NCBI RefSeq assembly: GCF_949628215.1
Contig: NC_134284.1
Span: forward strand, 2,666,001-2,730,000
Reading direction: 5' to 3'
DNA: 64,000 nt
Source: Phalacrocorax aristotelis
Taxonomy: Eukaryota; Chordata; Aves; Suliformes; Phalacrocoracidae
The notes beneath the pieces are model-generated. The model did not search any database. It worked only from the letters and a program-made list of their open reading frames with translations, and was not told where the DNA came from. Position numbers and translations under genes: made by a program. Below are positions 1 through 13,000 of the stretch, piece after piece. Each line of letters opens with the position of its first letter. Position 1 is the first letter of the stretch.

Positions 1-3000
1 GCTGTCTCACACCTGGATTCATCCTCAGTAAACCTAACCAAACTCTGTCTTGCAGCCATTTTCAGGGGTTCGTTATGACTGCTTGTGCCAGTGGGCCACA
101 TACAAATTCCACGTGTAAGAGTAATAGGAAAATGAGCTTAAACTGTAGGAATAAGCTAAATTACTTTAACTAGTTACTCAAGTAAATTTGTCTTTACAGG
201 AATGACATTACATTAGCAGTAATTTCTGTCCGCGCATGCAACTTCAGACTGGAACAAATGGCCTGACAGATATAGCATGTTAAAAAACTGTGTCTTATTG
301 GCGTAAAAGACATCATTTTTATAGTGTTACAAAAAAATTTTGCATTAACATACTCCTTAAAATCTTGAACTCTGCCTTTTTAAAAAAGAATTCAGTATTT
401 AATGCCTGGTGAACTGTCAGGGTATAAACTACTAAAAAGAGTTTAAAAAAAAACTGTTTCATATTCAAAGGATATGGAAGCCATCTAAAGCAGAGAGACA
501 GATGGATTCTGTAACGTTTGTCAGAGTTAAAATGAAAGAAAATTATGCCAAGCTTGCAGAATTGCTTCTGCATCATAAGATTATGTGAATTTATTTTTGT
601 AGACAAATTACCCTTTGGGAAGTAAGTTTGGCATAACCATTCCTGGAAGTTTCTCACAAGCATTTTAAATCTGTTAATAATTAGTGAAATTAGTTGACCA
701 TTACTGGTTCCCTGATGTTATACCTGTTTTGAATGCTTTCAAAGCATGAACTCCCCTCCTTGAGGACTAAAAACTAATTCTTTCATCTGAGTCTAATATT
801 GTCATCCTTGAACTTGCACTTGTTTTAGTGCAATATGGAGTGGGGGAGAATCACAAGAGCATCTGTGATGGCTAGCGTACGTAGAATGCTACAGGAGAAA
901 ATAGCTGTTAAGAATTTGGGCAAAGAATAGGACAGGAAGAATGTTTTAAAGGATATTTGCTGATGACTTAAGAAATCTAGCTATTTTGCATTTCCTTTGC
1001 TGTCATGCAAAGTACTCCAGTCTGTGTTCTGTAAGAAATTAATGTTATGTTAATACATGTGCAGGTTATATAACCTGTGAAGAAAAGTTTGTCCCTCTCT
1101 GGGGGCCGTGCCCAGCTCATAGGATGATGGGAGGGAGTGGCAGAGTGTGCTAATACTTGCCTTTGATAGATACGCACTTGACAGCCTTTTAGTGCTGGCT
1201 TTCTTTGCTTCATTCTGGTATGACTTGAAGAGTTTATTGCATCCGGGAGAGATCAGAGTTAGAAAATCGCAAAAGAGCCGTGAAGAAAACTTTGCACAGG
1301 TACTGTCTATTAACTGTGCTGACTATAAGCTGACTTATCAGGATATACAGCTGCTGTTACTCTAGTCCTTCTGTTTCCTGAAAATTGAGGAGAGCAAAAG
1401 GGGAGGAAGGAGGCTTGGCATCTGCTACAAGAAGTCACTCATGGGACGGGGGAAATTGGCAGAACCTGCCAATTGGCAGAATTGGTGAGCCTGTCATCTT
1501 AATGAAATTGTTCATCGCTGTTCAGATTTGCAGCCCACGTTGTTACAGTTGTAAAACAGTCTAGGCTTGTATGATGAAGGGCTAAGGCAGAGCTGAAGGG
1601 GCTTGCATTCTATCCTTAGTTTATCTTTTAGAATTTCTTAAAGCAAAAGAGTTGCATTGGCCTTAATGAAATGGTATAGCAGATTGTTCTGAACAAATAC
1701 AACTATTGTACTTATCATAAGGGAATAGTAAAAAATGTAAGAAGTTAAGGTATATGTTGTTTGATCTAATATAAATTAAATATTGATGCCAGTTTAAAAA
1801 TCTTCCACAGATTTACTAGTGTCTAATTAGCTATCCTTAGATGATCTCTAACAGCAGATAGGAACTGAAAGTTGTCAAGAGCCCTTGATAAAAGTACCTT
1901 TTATCCTCTAGCATTTGTTTTTTCAACAGCTGTCCAGCTAGCATTTTATCATGTGTTACTAAGCCTTTGGAAGCAGGTTTCTTGAGGTGTGGACTAAGTT
2001 TATTGTAGCAGCATTAGGTTTGGAATTACCAGACTCTTCTGCTTATGTTCAGCTCTGTGTCTGTGCTACCTGGATTGTATTTCTGTGTTTAATGACTTTG
2101 AGTGTATTTCTTTTTTTATTAATTTGCACAGTGTACCCTGGAATGCATGTCAACATCTGGGTCAACAACAAGCTGTGGCAAATTCGGCATGATTATAATT
2201 TGCACAAAGAGCTACCCCTTTTTATTAGTTTTTGAGCCTGCCTTCAGCTAGTGTCTTTTGCCTCTCCAAGACAGTGAATAATCTCTGTGCAACTTCTCCA
2301 AGCCATTGATTCTGTAGGCCTTTGTCTTATTTCCCCTCTCTGCTATAAATAGCCTGATGTATTCAGTTGTTGATTGTATGGAAGGCATTCCATACTTTTT
2401 CTTAACTTGCTTTTGTCTGGGCTCTTTTCTTCTTTACTTGGAAGTTGTCTTGAGTTTTTTTGTTTGTGTTTGATTTGGGGTTTGGTGGGGGTTTTTGGGG
2501 TGTTTTTTCTTTCAAGGGAAGAGGTCTAAACCTGTGGTCAGTATTTGAAATACAGGCGCAAATTACCCTTCTACACCCTCACAACAGTGTTCAGTTTATT
2601 TTTCTAACTATTTATGGGGCACTGAGCAATCCAAATGATCTAAACTGTACTGTCATATATCCAGATCTTGTTATGGCAATTATTAGCACTGAGCCTGTGA
2701 GTCTATATGGGAACCCAAAATTTCCTCATGGCTGCAGACACGTAGTCTTTGTTTTGCCTTAATCTATAATAATTGCTTCTGCTTCTTGTACCTCACAGTT
2801 CTGCTCTAATTCTTCAGTGCCCTCATCTTCAGTGTCTGGTATAACTTGTTTCATCAATAGTCTTCATCATTTCACTACTATCTCCTTTGTGAGCTAATTT
2901 ATGAATATATCAAACAGTATAAACCAATGCAGATTTTCTGCGGGATTCCTGTGCTGACCTCCTTCAGTATGGGAACTGCTTACACAGTTTATCACTGTTT

Positions 3001-5986
3001 CTTAGCTATTTCTCCATACAGAAAAATTCCCTCTTACCACTCAGTTGCTTAGTTTCCTCTAGAGATTTAGGTGAGGGGACTTCTCTGAAGCTTTTTGGTG
3101 TCTCGCGTACTCTGTCATTTAGCTGTCCTTTATCCATGTTATACTCCTTCATGCTCTCAAAGAATTCCATTAATTTTGCAGGGCAGGACTTGCCTTCACA
3201 ACAGCCAGGTTGAATCTTTCCCAATATATTATTCGTCTGTGTCCACTAATTTTATTCTTGATTACATTGTTTACTAATTTGCAACAGAGATGTCAGTCTG
3301 GATCTTCCTTGAGGCCATCTTTAAATACTGACTGTATTTTCCACATGTGGTTTTTCTAGGCGCTTTGTCAGCTCTAAGGGAGAGATTCTGAACCTTGGTT
3401 AACAACACAAGCTATTTCATTATTGCTTATATGTTCACTGCTGCTTGTGTATCATCAGACTCTCACAAAACAGCTTAAATTATGGAAACCTCTCTAAACT
3501 GTAAGACAGTGAACACAGACATAAGGATTTGACTTCAATTTTAATTAACTTCAGCAAATGCTCCTTTATATCTTTGCCTTTGTTAGCCCGTTGGGTTTCT
3601 GTTCCCAGCCTTTAAAGAAAGAATTGATAGTTTGTTGTCTTTTCCTGTTTCAATTGGGAGGCTAGGGGTCATTATGTTCCTATATCAAATTTGTCAAAGT
3701 GTGTAATTGTCTTAATTTTTCTCTTGGACATGTTCAACTTTTTGTAGGAACTTCTTTCCCTCCAGAATAATCTCTCTGGTTCAGGTATCTCCAGCTCAGG
3801 TATTCTGAGATGTTATCTTAGGCTCATTAGAGCCCAGTATTAAACACTGATATGCTAATTGAGTTTCCTTGGTAAGGCATTTCTTTCTATCCTTCTGATA
3901 TTTTACACTTCTGTTAAGTAAAAAGCATTCTAGTTTAACAGTGCTGTCTTATATTGGAGATCAGATCCTTGCTAACTGCTTAGCATGGAAGAAGGAGGGT
4001 ATTTTGAGATTATTATTAAGCAAGCAAGGAGGGGTCACTCTTCTGTATGAAGAGTTGTAAGCTGTCAGTGTGGCATGGGAGTAGCTGCAAAAATGATTCT
4101 TCAGGAACAGAAATGATGGACTTTTCTTAGCATCTGCCAGGATGATTCTATGGGGTTTAGCTCTGGTGCTTGCAGGTTGGCCTCCCTGTTCTTCTGGAGT
4201 TCATTGCTTTCCCTTCAGCAACATTCTCAAACAGGGGATACAAAAAAAAAATGCTTCAGGTTTTTCCAAGTCCTCCTAGCTTTCTGTCTTCATCATTAGC
4301 CTGAATAGAAGGCTGGATTTGTTTGGGTTTTAGGGGCGTTTGGGCTGGGCTTTTCTTCAAAAGTTCAGTTGTTTGTCTTCGTGCTCTAAGTTCAAATTTT
4401 AATCTACAGCCTATTTTGAGCCCAAATGGTGGTTTCAGACACTCTGATAAGCAGGGAAGTTGTTTGTTGTTCTTGTGGTTTCTTCTAAATGTCAAGGGAA
4501 AATTCTTTTTTACTATTTATTTATAAGCCTGGTGGCTGGAAGCCTTGGAAGTGTGGAGACCTCACTGGGAGACAGCTATTCTATCACCATTCCATAGTAT
4601 GCAGGGAAAGAATCAAGTTAATGAACCAGTATTCAGTCAGCCTTGTAACTGAAAAGGTATACGGACCACCAACTGTTAGAGGTCTTGCCCTAAATACTGT
4701 TGTCATTTGCAGTGCTTGCTGAAGGTGTTGGTCTGAGGGCTCGATGTTCCCAGCTTACAGGGTAAGGGTTTCTGTCAGTAAACCTTCCTTTTTTTGAGAG
4801 ATCTCAAATAAGATTCTTCAGTACTGATCCTGTTCTAAAGAAAACTGAAGCATTTTAAGATTTTTTTTTTTGCTTCCACCATATCCTACAATGCGGAATT
4901 TAAATGCATTATGTGGAGAATATACCTTCTACTTTGTTTTGAGCTGCCACCTGTTTATTTGGTCTTTAGCTACTGCATTTAAAGATCTGTGGTTAATAAG
5001 CTGTTTCCTATCTGGCTGCTTCAGTGCTCAGTGTCTTAGTGTTTTAAATGCTGAAGTTCTTAACGTGGGATAAATCTGCTACGTAGAGGACAAGGGATAG
5101 GACTGTTGCTACTGAAGGTGCAGGGGGTAGATTGGGGCACTCTGCGTGGGATGAGAGTTTTGCCATTTAGGGGAAAAACAACAAGATTAGAGCAAGTGGT
5201 TGTTTTTTAAAAGTAAGGTAGTATGTCATCTTAAAATGTTTTAAGAGTAGTGCTCCATGATAATGTAGTTTGTGAGTCCAGTCTCAAGCAATAGATTTCC
5301 AGAATCACTTGTACATACGGTTTTGCATTTTGTATAACTCAATCTTGGTTTTGATTCTTGTAGAAATATTTGCGTACTTCAAGACAAAGTACTTTATACA
5401 CTTTCTTACTGGTTACCTGTGGAATAAGTATTTTTATTTAAGATATATGAAAAAGTTACATGGTGAGAAAAATGGATGGGGGGAGACCTTTCACTTCTGT
5501 TTTTCTACGTTTGCTATTTTGAAGTTTGCCTTCTTCCTGAGAAACAGGTATTATTTAGCTGCCTTTCCTCACTTGGAAACAGGTGTGGGACCAATTTATT
5601 TTTTTTTCTCAGTGGCAGATGAAATTCATACTGTGGGATGTGGAGGAAAGAGTCTCAAGTTGTCTTATTCTTGTCTGTATGGCACCTCTTGGTGCAGAGG
5701 TACTAAGCTGGTTTGAAAAGAGCTCTACCTCTGTTTCTTTCTGGGGGCTTGGTTTTATGCCCTCTTTTTTAGAAAACTAAATGGGAATTTTTATGTACTC
5801 ATCAGCATGTTACTAATGATAAGGTGTCCAGCTAACATTTGCTAAAGGATGATGTCTTGAATTATTTATCTGATGGAACATCTTGTGAATAGTTGAACTG
5901 TTTTAACTGTTTTTGCTAGCTGCATTTGAAGAAAGTTGACGGAATGTTTTAGAAAACACAACTAAATACCTTTCACTTGAAAACAG
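1..5986 (+). other. Presumed KATNBL1 intron 1, no gene recognised
   Basis: No coding exon, CpG island or convincing repeat was recognised in this AT-rich stretch. The first KATNBL1 coding exon has a splice acceptor just before its 5'UTR remnant, so at least one non-coding exon lies further 5'. That exon and the promoter are probably left of the window, which makes this stretch intronic. The open frames here are short and match no family I know. A G/T-rich run near 2477-2500 is the only compositional oddity. Confidence 0.5.
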
Positions 5987-6114
5987 GGATTTGAGAGATT
6001 ATGGCATCTGAAGCCCACAATGTTAGAGAACAGGGAGTATTGCATATTGAAGGTCTTCCCATTGATCTCCCCAGGAAAAGAATCCCTTCTTCCACTAAAA
6101 AGATCATGAAGGAG
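5987..6114 (+). CDS. KATNBL1: KATNBL1 coding exon 1 with 14-nt 5'UTR remnant
   Basis: The acceptor AAACAG precedes 5987, the ATG is at 6001, and the donor GTAAGT starts at 6115. The coding part is 38 codons ending in phase 0. It carries the basic PRKR motif. The 14 nt before the ATG show that the 5'UTR is split by an intron. Confidence 0.93.
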
Positions 6115-9100
6115 GTAAGTTGTTGGGTTTTTTATGTCATCTGATTAATCTGAAGTAAGCATTCAAACAGATTCATAGGTCTAGTTTTAGACTGCTCAGA
6201 AGCACAGCACTATTGGGTGTTTCATGTTCAGATGTACAATATGAGCTTTAGCTTGAACAGCAATTATATTATGAAAACCATGCGTTATAATAGGCATATG
6301 CAGTGACTACGCAGATACATGAATCGTATCATCCACGTGAGCAGTAGGTACCGATATGGTTTTACTCGTGCCTACTCTTCTGCAGCTTAGCCAAGAACTG
6401 TTTCAGTAGAGGAACTCTATCATCAAAAAGTTCTCTTTTGCCAAGAGGAACTACATGGCACAAGTGAGAAGTAGGGTAGGTGAAATACTTGCTTTGAAAT
6501 GGACTTGTCGTCATGTTATCGTACAGCTTGATCTACCACACTATCTAGTAATGTGTGGATTTTTGTTAATCAAAACATTTTCCCATAACCTCTTACCTGT
6601 GTTACTGGCTGAAGAGTAAGGCAGTGGAGTACAGAGGAAGTACTAGGGAGGTAAACTTACAGTAAGATCACCTCAAGCAGTGGTGAAGATGCCAATATTC
6701 TCTACCTCTGTGTTAAAACCCACATGATTTTATGACTCGGTGTTACCAAAAAAGAACATATTGTTTTGCTGATGTGCACAACGTAAATGTTAACAGTAGT
6801 GTAATTTTTCCAGTTGAACTGCCTGTAGTATATGAGCATAGCACCTGGTTTATGAAAACATATTTTTCTAACTTGAGCTTCTTAGTGCTTTTTTGAGTTT
6901 TAATTAGTTTACTAACAAAGTAGACCAGAACGTCACAAGTCATCTTTATTACATGAAGCTTTAAAACGTTGAAGATTACTGTACACAAAGAATTCTTTAG
7001 GAATTCGTGTTCAAATTGTGTTCCTTCATTTTCAAAGCCTTTGCTAATTGGCGTGACACAACCTTGAATGAATTGATTCCTCTGGGATATCGCTGTCTAT
7101 GCAGCTTAATTGGTGTCAGGGTGCTAATCTGTTTCACATGAATTAATTCAGGACTCAGGATGATGTAGACAACATCAAGCTGGTGTTGCCTACAGCAGTC
7201 TTGGGGTGGGGGTTTGTAGTTTTTGTGCTTTGGTGGGGAGATGTTCTGCTGTCATCATTCCCAACACTATCATCTGATGTATTGTGGGCCTTTAAATATA
7301 TGTGTGAGACAAGTAACACAATTTTGCCATCAGATTCCAGTAGGCTTTTCATATTAGTCACAGTTTTTTAGTTCGCTAGTAACTAAAGAATCCGCCTCTG
7401 ATGTCACAATCCATCTCTTGGCAAAGATACCCCAAACCTACAGCTGACCATGGTTCTCCAAGGACAGTTGTGGCAGAGCTATTCCATCTATAGGTCACTT
7501 CAAAGTACTTGAAGATGAGAGGAAGGTTAATGTAGCTGTGATTTACTTGCAGAATAGGAAAAGTGGGTGGAAGGGAGGGAATCTGTGGTAAATTTAGGCC
7601 ATGGTAAAGCAGAACTTGTTTTTGACAAACTCTGGGAGTGTTTGAGCCTTTTCAATAATAAAGCTCTTTTTATTCTCTATTCCCTTTCTCCCAGGGTAAG
7701 AAATCTCCAAAACAGCTGGCTTCATACACAAACAGGTAGGAGGGCTGAGCTGTATAGAGTGTGAGTTTCAAGTGAGAGGGAAGCAGGGAGGAATAAGCAG
7801 TTTAAATCAATTACAATGCCCAAACAGACAGAAATGGAAGAAGGGTTTTAATTTTATTGACAATACTTGGTTCTTGTGCCCACTTCCATAATAATTAGTC
7901 TCTGCATTAATAAGAGCTACCACCAGTATTTTTCTCCTGCTTTATTTCTGATAACCCAAATGTCAATAAGGTATATCTTGAGAATAAAATGTTTTAAGTA
8001 ACCTGCAAGTTGACTGCTGAATTCATAATGATATATTTTAAGTTAATTATATAAAGTATTGCTTAGGTTTAAAGCAACCTTCACTAAAATACTGCTTTAT
8101 TATTGCAGAATTACAGTTGGAAAAACGGTGACCAGTTCCCTCTCTCTTTTCAAAGTAGTATATTGTAAAAGAAAAGTTCGTTGTTATACTCCAAAGCCTT
8201 GTTACGGAAAGAAACAGTTCCCTAAATCTAGGGGCTGTGACATGGCAAATAAAGAAAATGAACTAGCTTGTGCAGGGAATCTGCCAGCAAAACTACACGA
8301 CAGTCGTACACACTTGCTGAATTCTAGTGACTCTGCCTCATCTCAAACAGAAAGCCCCTCATCCAAATATAGTGGATTTTTTTCAGAGGTAAGTAGAGTT
8401 TAAGGAAGCTTTCGTTTAGAAGTATTCCTGGTAGTGTTTTTGTGTGGTTAGCTGTGAAAGTTTCCAAAGAGATTAACTTTCTTAACACATAGATTGCCTT
8501 AGGTCTTGTGATTTACAGTCTTTATCTGTTAGTTTACAGTGATACAGTTGCCAACAGTAGTAGTCCTGACAGGGTTCCCCATGTCTGTGTCAGGACAGAA
8601 ACTCGGATCTGCCTGGCTAGTCTGGGTTAAAATTGTCCCGGCACCAAAGGAAAACATTGTTTTGACCTGGTTACGTTTCATGATCTGGCCTGACGTGTGC
8701 CACATGTTTATGGAAGTGTGAAAGTGTTAGTGTATGGGTGGGAATAAGCTGATGAGGTGGGATAGTGCTATTGAAAATGGTCCTATCAGCTTAGTGTGTA
8801 GGAGACTAACTTAAGTATTTGTATAAGACTGTATTTCTTGTTAAGGTTGCTTGATGAAGCCCAGTGAATGCTTGCAGGGCTTCTGAAACTGGCTAAAAGG
8901 TCACATATTTAAATGAAACAGGTGTTGTAACAGTGAAGGCCATTTAAGTCCCTGAATGTTGAAGTTTCCATTTCTGACACCATATATGTCTTTTACCCAT
9001 TGAGGCTTGCAGGTATTTAAAGTGAGGCATGGCAGGGAAGATAAGATTGAAGGCTATCACCATTCTGTCTTTTCATGGTACTCTTAAGTGTGGGCTGCCA

Positions 9101-12100
9101 TGAAGAGAGCCGTGAGAGTCCAGTGGGCTGGAGGTACAAGTCTGTGGCACTCTTGCACTCCATTGAATTTGATGGTTTCCAGGAAGGAGCAGCAGAATAA
9201 CTAGGACAAAAAGGTTGCAGAAAGAAGGGTAAAGAAATGAAGACTGGGGAGGATTCATCCTGTGAGAAACTAAAAACTAGATCACTGGCTACAGATGACT
9301 CTAACTGGTTTGACAGCTGTGGGTGGCTCTGCCATGTTCATTCCAATCCAAGATTTTAACAAAATATTTAAACTTCGTTTTGAGAACAAGCTCTTTCAGA
9401 AATCAGCCTTTCCTGTCAAAGTTCAGAATAACCCGTTTTGAGTCTGAATTGTTAAAGTTCTCAAAATTATTAAGCATCTAAGTAAAAAGTTCTCAAAGTT
9501 GGGGGGAATTATAGGTTGCTGCTCATGAATGCTCTATTGGATAACTCTCTTCTGGTGTCTACAGACCTTGTTCTTATAGCTTTTGGGTTAAGTAGTCTTA
9601 ATATATTTGTGCCCCCTTCTAAGGGAAATTTGTGTTTAAGGCCATTGTTAGCTACACTTCTAAAATAAACTTAGCATACAGGTAGGAAAGTATATTTTTC
9701 ATATACTAAATTACTGTATTAGAGCAGCTTATTGTGGTGGTGCTGAGTTACTTAACTTGTGGTAAACTTTTGTGTTTTCAAAAACATACAGGTTTCTCAG
9801 GACCATGAAACTATGGCTCAAGTTCTTTTCAGCAGGAATCTGAGGCTGAATGTAGCTTTAACCTTTTGGAGAAGGAGAAGTATAAGTGAACTGGTAGCCT
9901 ACTTAGTGAGGTAAACTGAGTGTGTTTTATGTTCCTAAAGTGGTAGCAATCCCATATATGCTGCAGTATTTTTAGGGGTTCCTTAAACGTTGTAACTTTA
10001 TATTTACTCTTTAAATCATAGTGGAAGCATACACTTCAACCTATGCTCTACTAGTAACATTTCTGATTTTATTCTTAATATTGCTAGGATACAGGATCTC
10101 GGAGTGGTAGTAGACTGCCTTCCTGTGCTTACAAACAGGTACAGACAAAAAGCGGGGGATAAGAATCTGCTATAACCGTGCTGAAGTTCAAGCACTTCTG
10201 AAACATCTTGTTTTTTAAGTTTACAGGAAGAAAAACCATATATTTCAATTGGCTGCTGTGTAGATCTTTTGCCTCTAGTGAAATCACTGCTTAAAAGCAA
10301 ATATGAAGAGTAAGTATCAGTTTTGGATGTTTTCAAAACAGTATTGCTTCCTGGCTATACATTGCCCTAGAAATTAATGGTGTTTAGTCCTCTGACTTTT
10401 GTTCCCTCTGCCCCTTCTCCCAAGCCTGCCTTTTTCAGAACACCCACCTGAAGCAGTGCTTTCCTGTGAACCTTTCTCCTTTAATAAACTAGTGGTGCAA
10501 AAACTCTTTTCTGCAAGGTTAAGGACCAGGGAGGACTAGCTTTGCCCTTATGCAGATTTAGTTATCCTGAACAGTAAAACAGAATAGCACCAAGGTTTTA
10601 GTATGCTTTATAACATGAATTCAAGGCAAAGTTTTCAGGCAAAATAGCTGAAGACTTTCTACTTCTTCAACAGGACCTTCAGTTTACCACCTTGCAATTG
10701 AAAACATAGGCAACTGTGTAAACTTGCCAATTTGTCTAGTTTTTTTCTTGCAGAATAGAAAATGTATTGCTTTCTAAATTACTTACCAATTTGTCTTGAC
10801 ACTTCAGCTGACCTGTAGATACTGGAGGGAAGGAAAAAGGCATAATGTGTAAAATATATTGTTACAGATATGTCATAGTTGGTTTAAACTGGCTTCAGGC
10901 TGTCATTAAAAGATGGTGGTCAGAACTATCTGCACATACAGAAAAGGCAGAGGATGGGTGAGTACAGTATTGAGAAATATTTAAATTTGTTTCTGTAGTT
11001 CATTCTATCTCAGTCTGATTTATCTTTGATCAGTAGGAGCACATCTTATCTAAAAGAGAAGAAAATATAATTTGAAAGTACCTAAAAGAAGTTGTGTTCT
11101 TAGACACAGCTGTCGTTTGGAAACTTACTTAAAACCATGACATTCCTTAGTTTTGGGGTGTTTTTACTGGAGCTTTAACACATGTAGAACAGTCATATCA
11201 GGGGTTACACAAATGCTGTAAAAGCTGGATCAAAACTTCTCTGATATTTTGGCAATATCTGTTATATATAGACTAAGTCTATATGCAGTGTTAATAATGT
11301 GTTTCGGTCAAAGTCTGAAATGTAGTATATGTGTTTAAAGTGTTCATTCTTTTTCAGAAATATTCATATTTTAAAACAACAATTAAGCGGATTATGGGAA
11401 CAGGAGAATCATCTTACTCTGGTTCCAGGATATACTGGTAATATAGCTAAGGTAATCCAGTTCAGTTGTGTTTATTACTAAACATAGCTGTATCACTTCC
11501 AGTATTCCTCTTATTTGGTGTTGTTACAGTAAACTATTGACAAACACCCTTACTTTATTTTCCTCTAATGCTCAAGTATATTGCACTGGAGCGTATTTCC
11601 TACGCTAATAGTAGTGTGGTTTAGAAAGCTACTAGTGAAACTTTTCTTTTTTCCATTACAGAGAAAGTATCTCCTTAAAAATGAAATAGCTAATAGTAAT
11701 AAGCATTAAAATTAATGTTAAAAAAGGCCCAGATGAGTAGGTAGACTGTGAAAGGACAGAGGCTTTCTCTGAAATCTGTTATACCCGTTGTTGTAAGCAC
11801 CATGGAGAATCTTAAATCAGCAATGTTGTCAGCATTTGCACATCAGATGACTAGGGCAAGTGACAACATGGTAAATTCTGAAGCTTATTCCTGACCTAAA
11901 ATGATGAGTTTGTGGAGTGCAGAAGAGTGTCTCCATCTGAAGTGAATCCCTGTTTGCCTTTCTTACCATGTTGTGTTGTCAGTAATATAATGAGGGTGTC
12001 TGGTAAAAGCATGATTTTGTCGCTCATGATACTCATCTCTCTAAACATGACTTTCTGAGGTTGGCACCAAGAGTTACACTGAGTAAGAAGCGTCTCCACA

Positions 12101-13000
12101 TGGCAGGACCCGGTGAAGGTATACAGTGAGAAAGGACTTAAAGCAGACGCTTGGTTATGTGCTTGGTTTGAGTGAACTTGAAAGGAACTTGGAGATTGCA
12201 TGCTTTACTTGTATCTGAAGGAGGTTTGTGGAATCTGTAATTCTATGGCTACAGAATTTGTCACTTTGATGTATCAAACAAGTTATTTCTTGTTCTTCTG
12301 GGACTGCTGTGCACCTCTGACTTCAATTTTGATGTTTCTACAAGGATAATTACAAACTTCTTGCAGAGTTTCAGCAGAGATGCAGAAGAACATAGTTCTA
12401 ACTCCCAGCTGGTAGAGCAATGGGAGCTTGTACTAAGCTGCCTAGTTCTTCTGGTAGATCAACATAGCAGTTATAGCCAGTGTCAGTTTGTTTCTCTTGG
12501 ATTCAGGTTCCCTCTCTGTTCACTTGCCTACTTCTTAAGATGGATTGTGACCAAGACCACTTGTTCAAGTCAGGAGCAAAAGGAGTAGTACAAGAATGTT
12601 GGAGGGATGGGGTGAAGGAATATCGTTCTAAACATTTTTCAAATACACAGTCTCATGATGATGACTTTCTTTCCTGTACACGCAGGGAGCAGAGGAAAAA
12701 CAGGCTAAATTGATGGCTTTGGAAACCAATCAACTGTTCTTGCAGGCTTTTTAGTACATAAAGAAATGCCATTGAAAGCATTAATTAAAAGTAATCTTGA
12801 AGTTGAAGATTACTTTTTCTGAAATTTGGCCTAAACATAATTATTTTTGTATTTTGGTTCTGATTTGGTTACCCTGCCTCAGACACACAGCCAATGTGTC
12901 TGTGTCTGTATACTTACAGCTACAAGTACTGTGACAAAAACTTTCTCCATTTTTTTTTTTCTTCTAGGATGTAAATGCTTATTTATTACAGCTACACTGA
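6001..13000 (+). CDS. KATNBL1: KATNBL1, katanin regulatory subunit B1-like protein 1 (9 coding exons)
   Basis: Coding exons are 6001-6114, 7695-7735, 8109-8388, 9792-9910, 10088-10138, 10220-10309, 10868-10957, 11358-11451 and 12968-13000. They sum to 912 nt, in phase throughout, for 303 residues; the mammalian protein is about 304. Every intron is GT...AG. The N-terminal part is basic (PRKR at 24-27) and suits a nuclear signal. A conserved block at 95-108 ([14 protein letters not shown]) and the serine-rich 123-145 segment identify the family. Residues about 146-303 are the con80-type domain, rich in helices and tryptophans (KRWW, LWEQEN). From family knowledge, KATNBL1 binds the catalytic p60 katanin subunits through this domain, is nuclear in interphase and reaches spindle poles in mitosis, and modulates microtubule severing. 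The start is the first ATG of the exon and matches the family N-terminus. No break was seen. Confidence 0.96.
7695..7735 (+). CDS. KATNBL1: KATNBL1 coding exon 2 (41-nt microexon-like)
   Basis: The acceptor CTCCCAG comes before it and the donor GTAGG follows. It encodes [13 protein letters not shown] plus two bases of an Arg codon. This matches the human [12 protein letters not shown] segment, and the phase joins both neighbours. Confidence 0.92.
8109..8388 (+). CDS. KATNBL1: KATNBL1 coding exon 3
   Basis: This is the largest coding exon (280 nt), with acceptor TATTGCAG and donor GTAAGT. It encodes the cysteine-containing basic segment, the invariant block with a KEN tripeptide (residues 100-102), and the serine-rich stretch ending GFFSE. 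Confidence 0.96.
9792..9910 (+). CDS. KATNBL1: KATNBL1 coding exon 4 (start of con80 region)
   Basis: It encodes [15 protein letters not shown] and the segment through [10 protein letters not shown], leaving two bases of an Arg codon. The acceptor is ACATACAG and the donor GTAAAC. Confidence 0.95.
10088..10138 (+). CDS. KATNBL1: KATNBL1 coding exon 5
   Basis: This 51-nt exon encodes [16 protein letters not shown] with split codons at both ends. The acceptor is TTGCTAG and the donor GTACAG. The following intron is only 81 bp. Confidence 0.93.
10220..10309 (+). CDS. KATNBL1: KATNBL1 coding exon 6
   Basis: The acceptor used is TTTTTTAAG, 7 nt upstream of a second AG (TTTACAG). Only the upstream one keeps phase and gives the family sequence LQEEK. 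It encodes through [14 protein letters not shown] and ends before GTAAGT. Confidence 0.92.
10868..10957 (+). CDS. KATNBL1: KATNBL1 coding exon 7
   Basis: It encodes [20 protein letters not shown] and nine further residues, with split codons at both ends. The acceptor is TGTTACAG and the donor GTGAGT. The tryptophan-rich helix is a family hallmark. Confidence 0.95.
11358..11451 (+). CDS. KATNBL1: KATNBL1 coding exon 8
   Basis: It encodes [18 protein letters not shown] through NIAK and ends in phase 0 before GTAATC. The acceptor is TTTTTCAG. Confidence 0.95.
12968..13000 (+). CDS. KATNBL1: KATNBL1 terminal coding exon
   Basis: After a long T-tract and CTTCTAG acceptor, it encodes [10 protein letters not shown] and the TGA stop. 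This matches the family C-terminus. The exon continues as the 3'UTR. Confidence 0.93.
   Translation, partial: DVNAYLLQLH

Noticed and set aside
10139-10219. Retention of the 81-bp intron as coding sequence
   Set aside because: Reading through meets a stop within about a dozen codons, and the spliced form matches the family.
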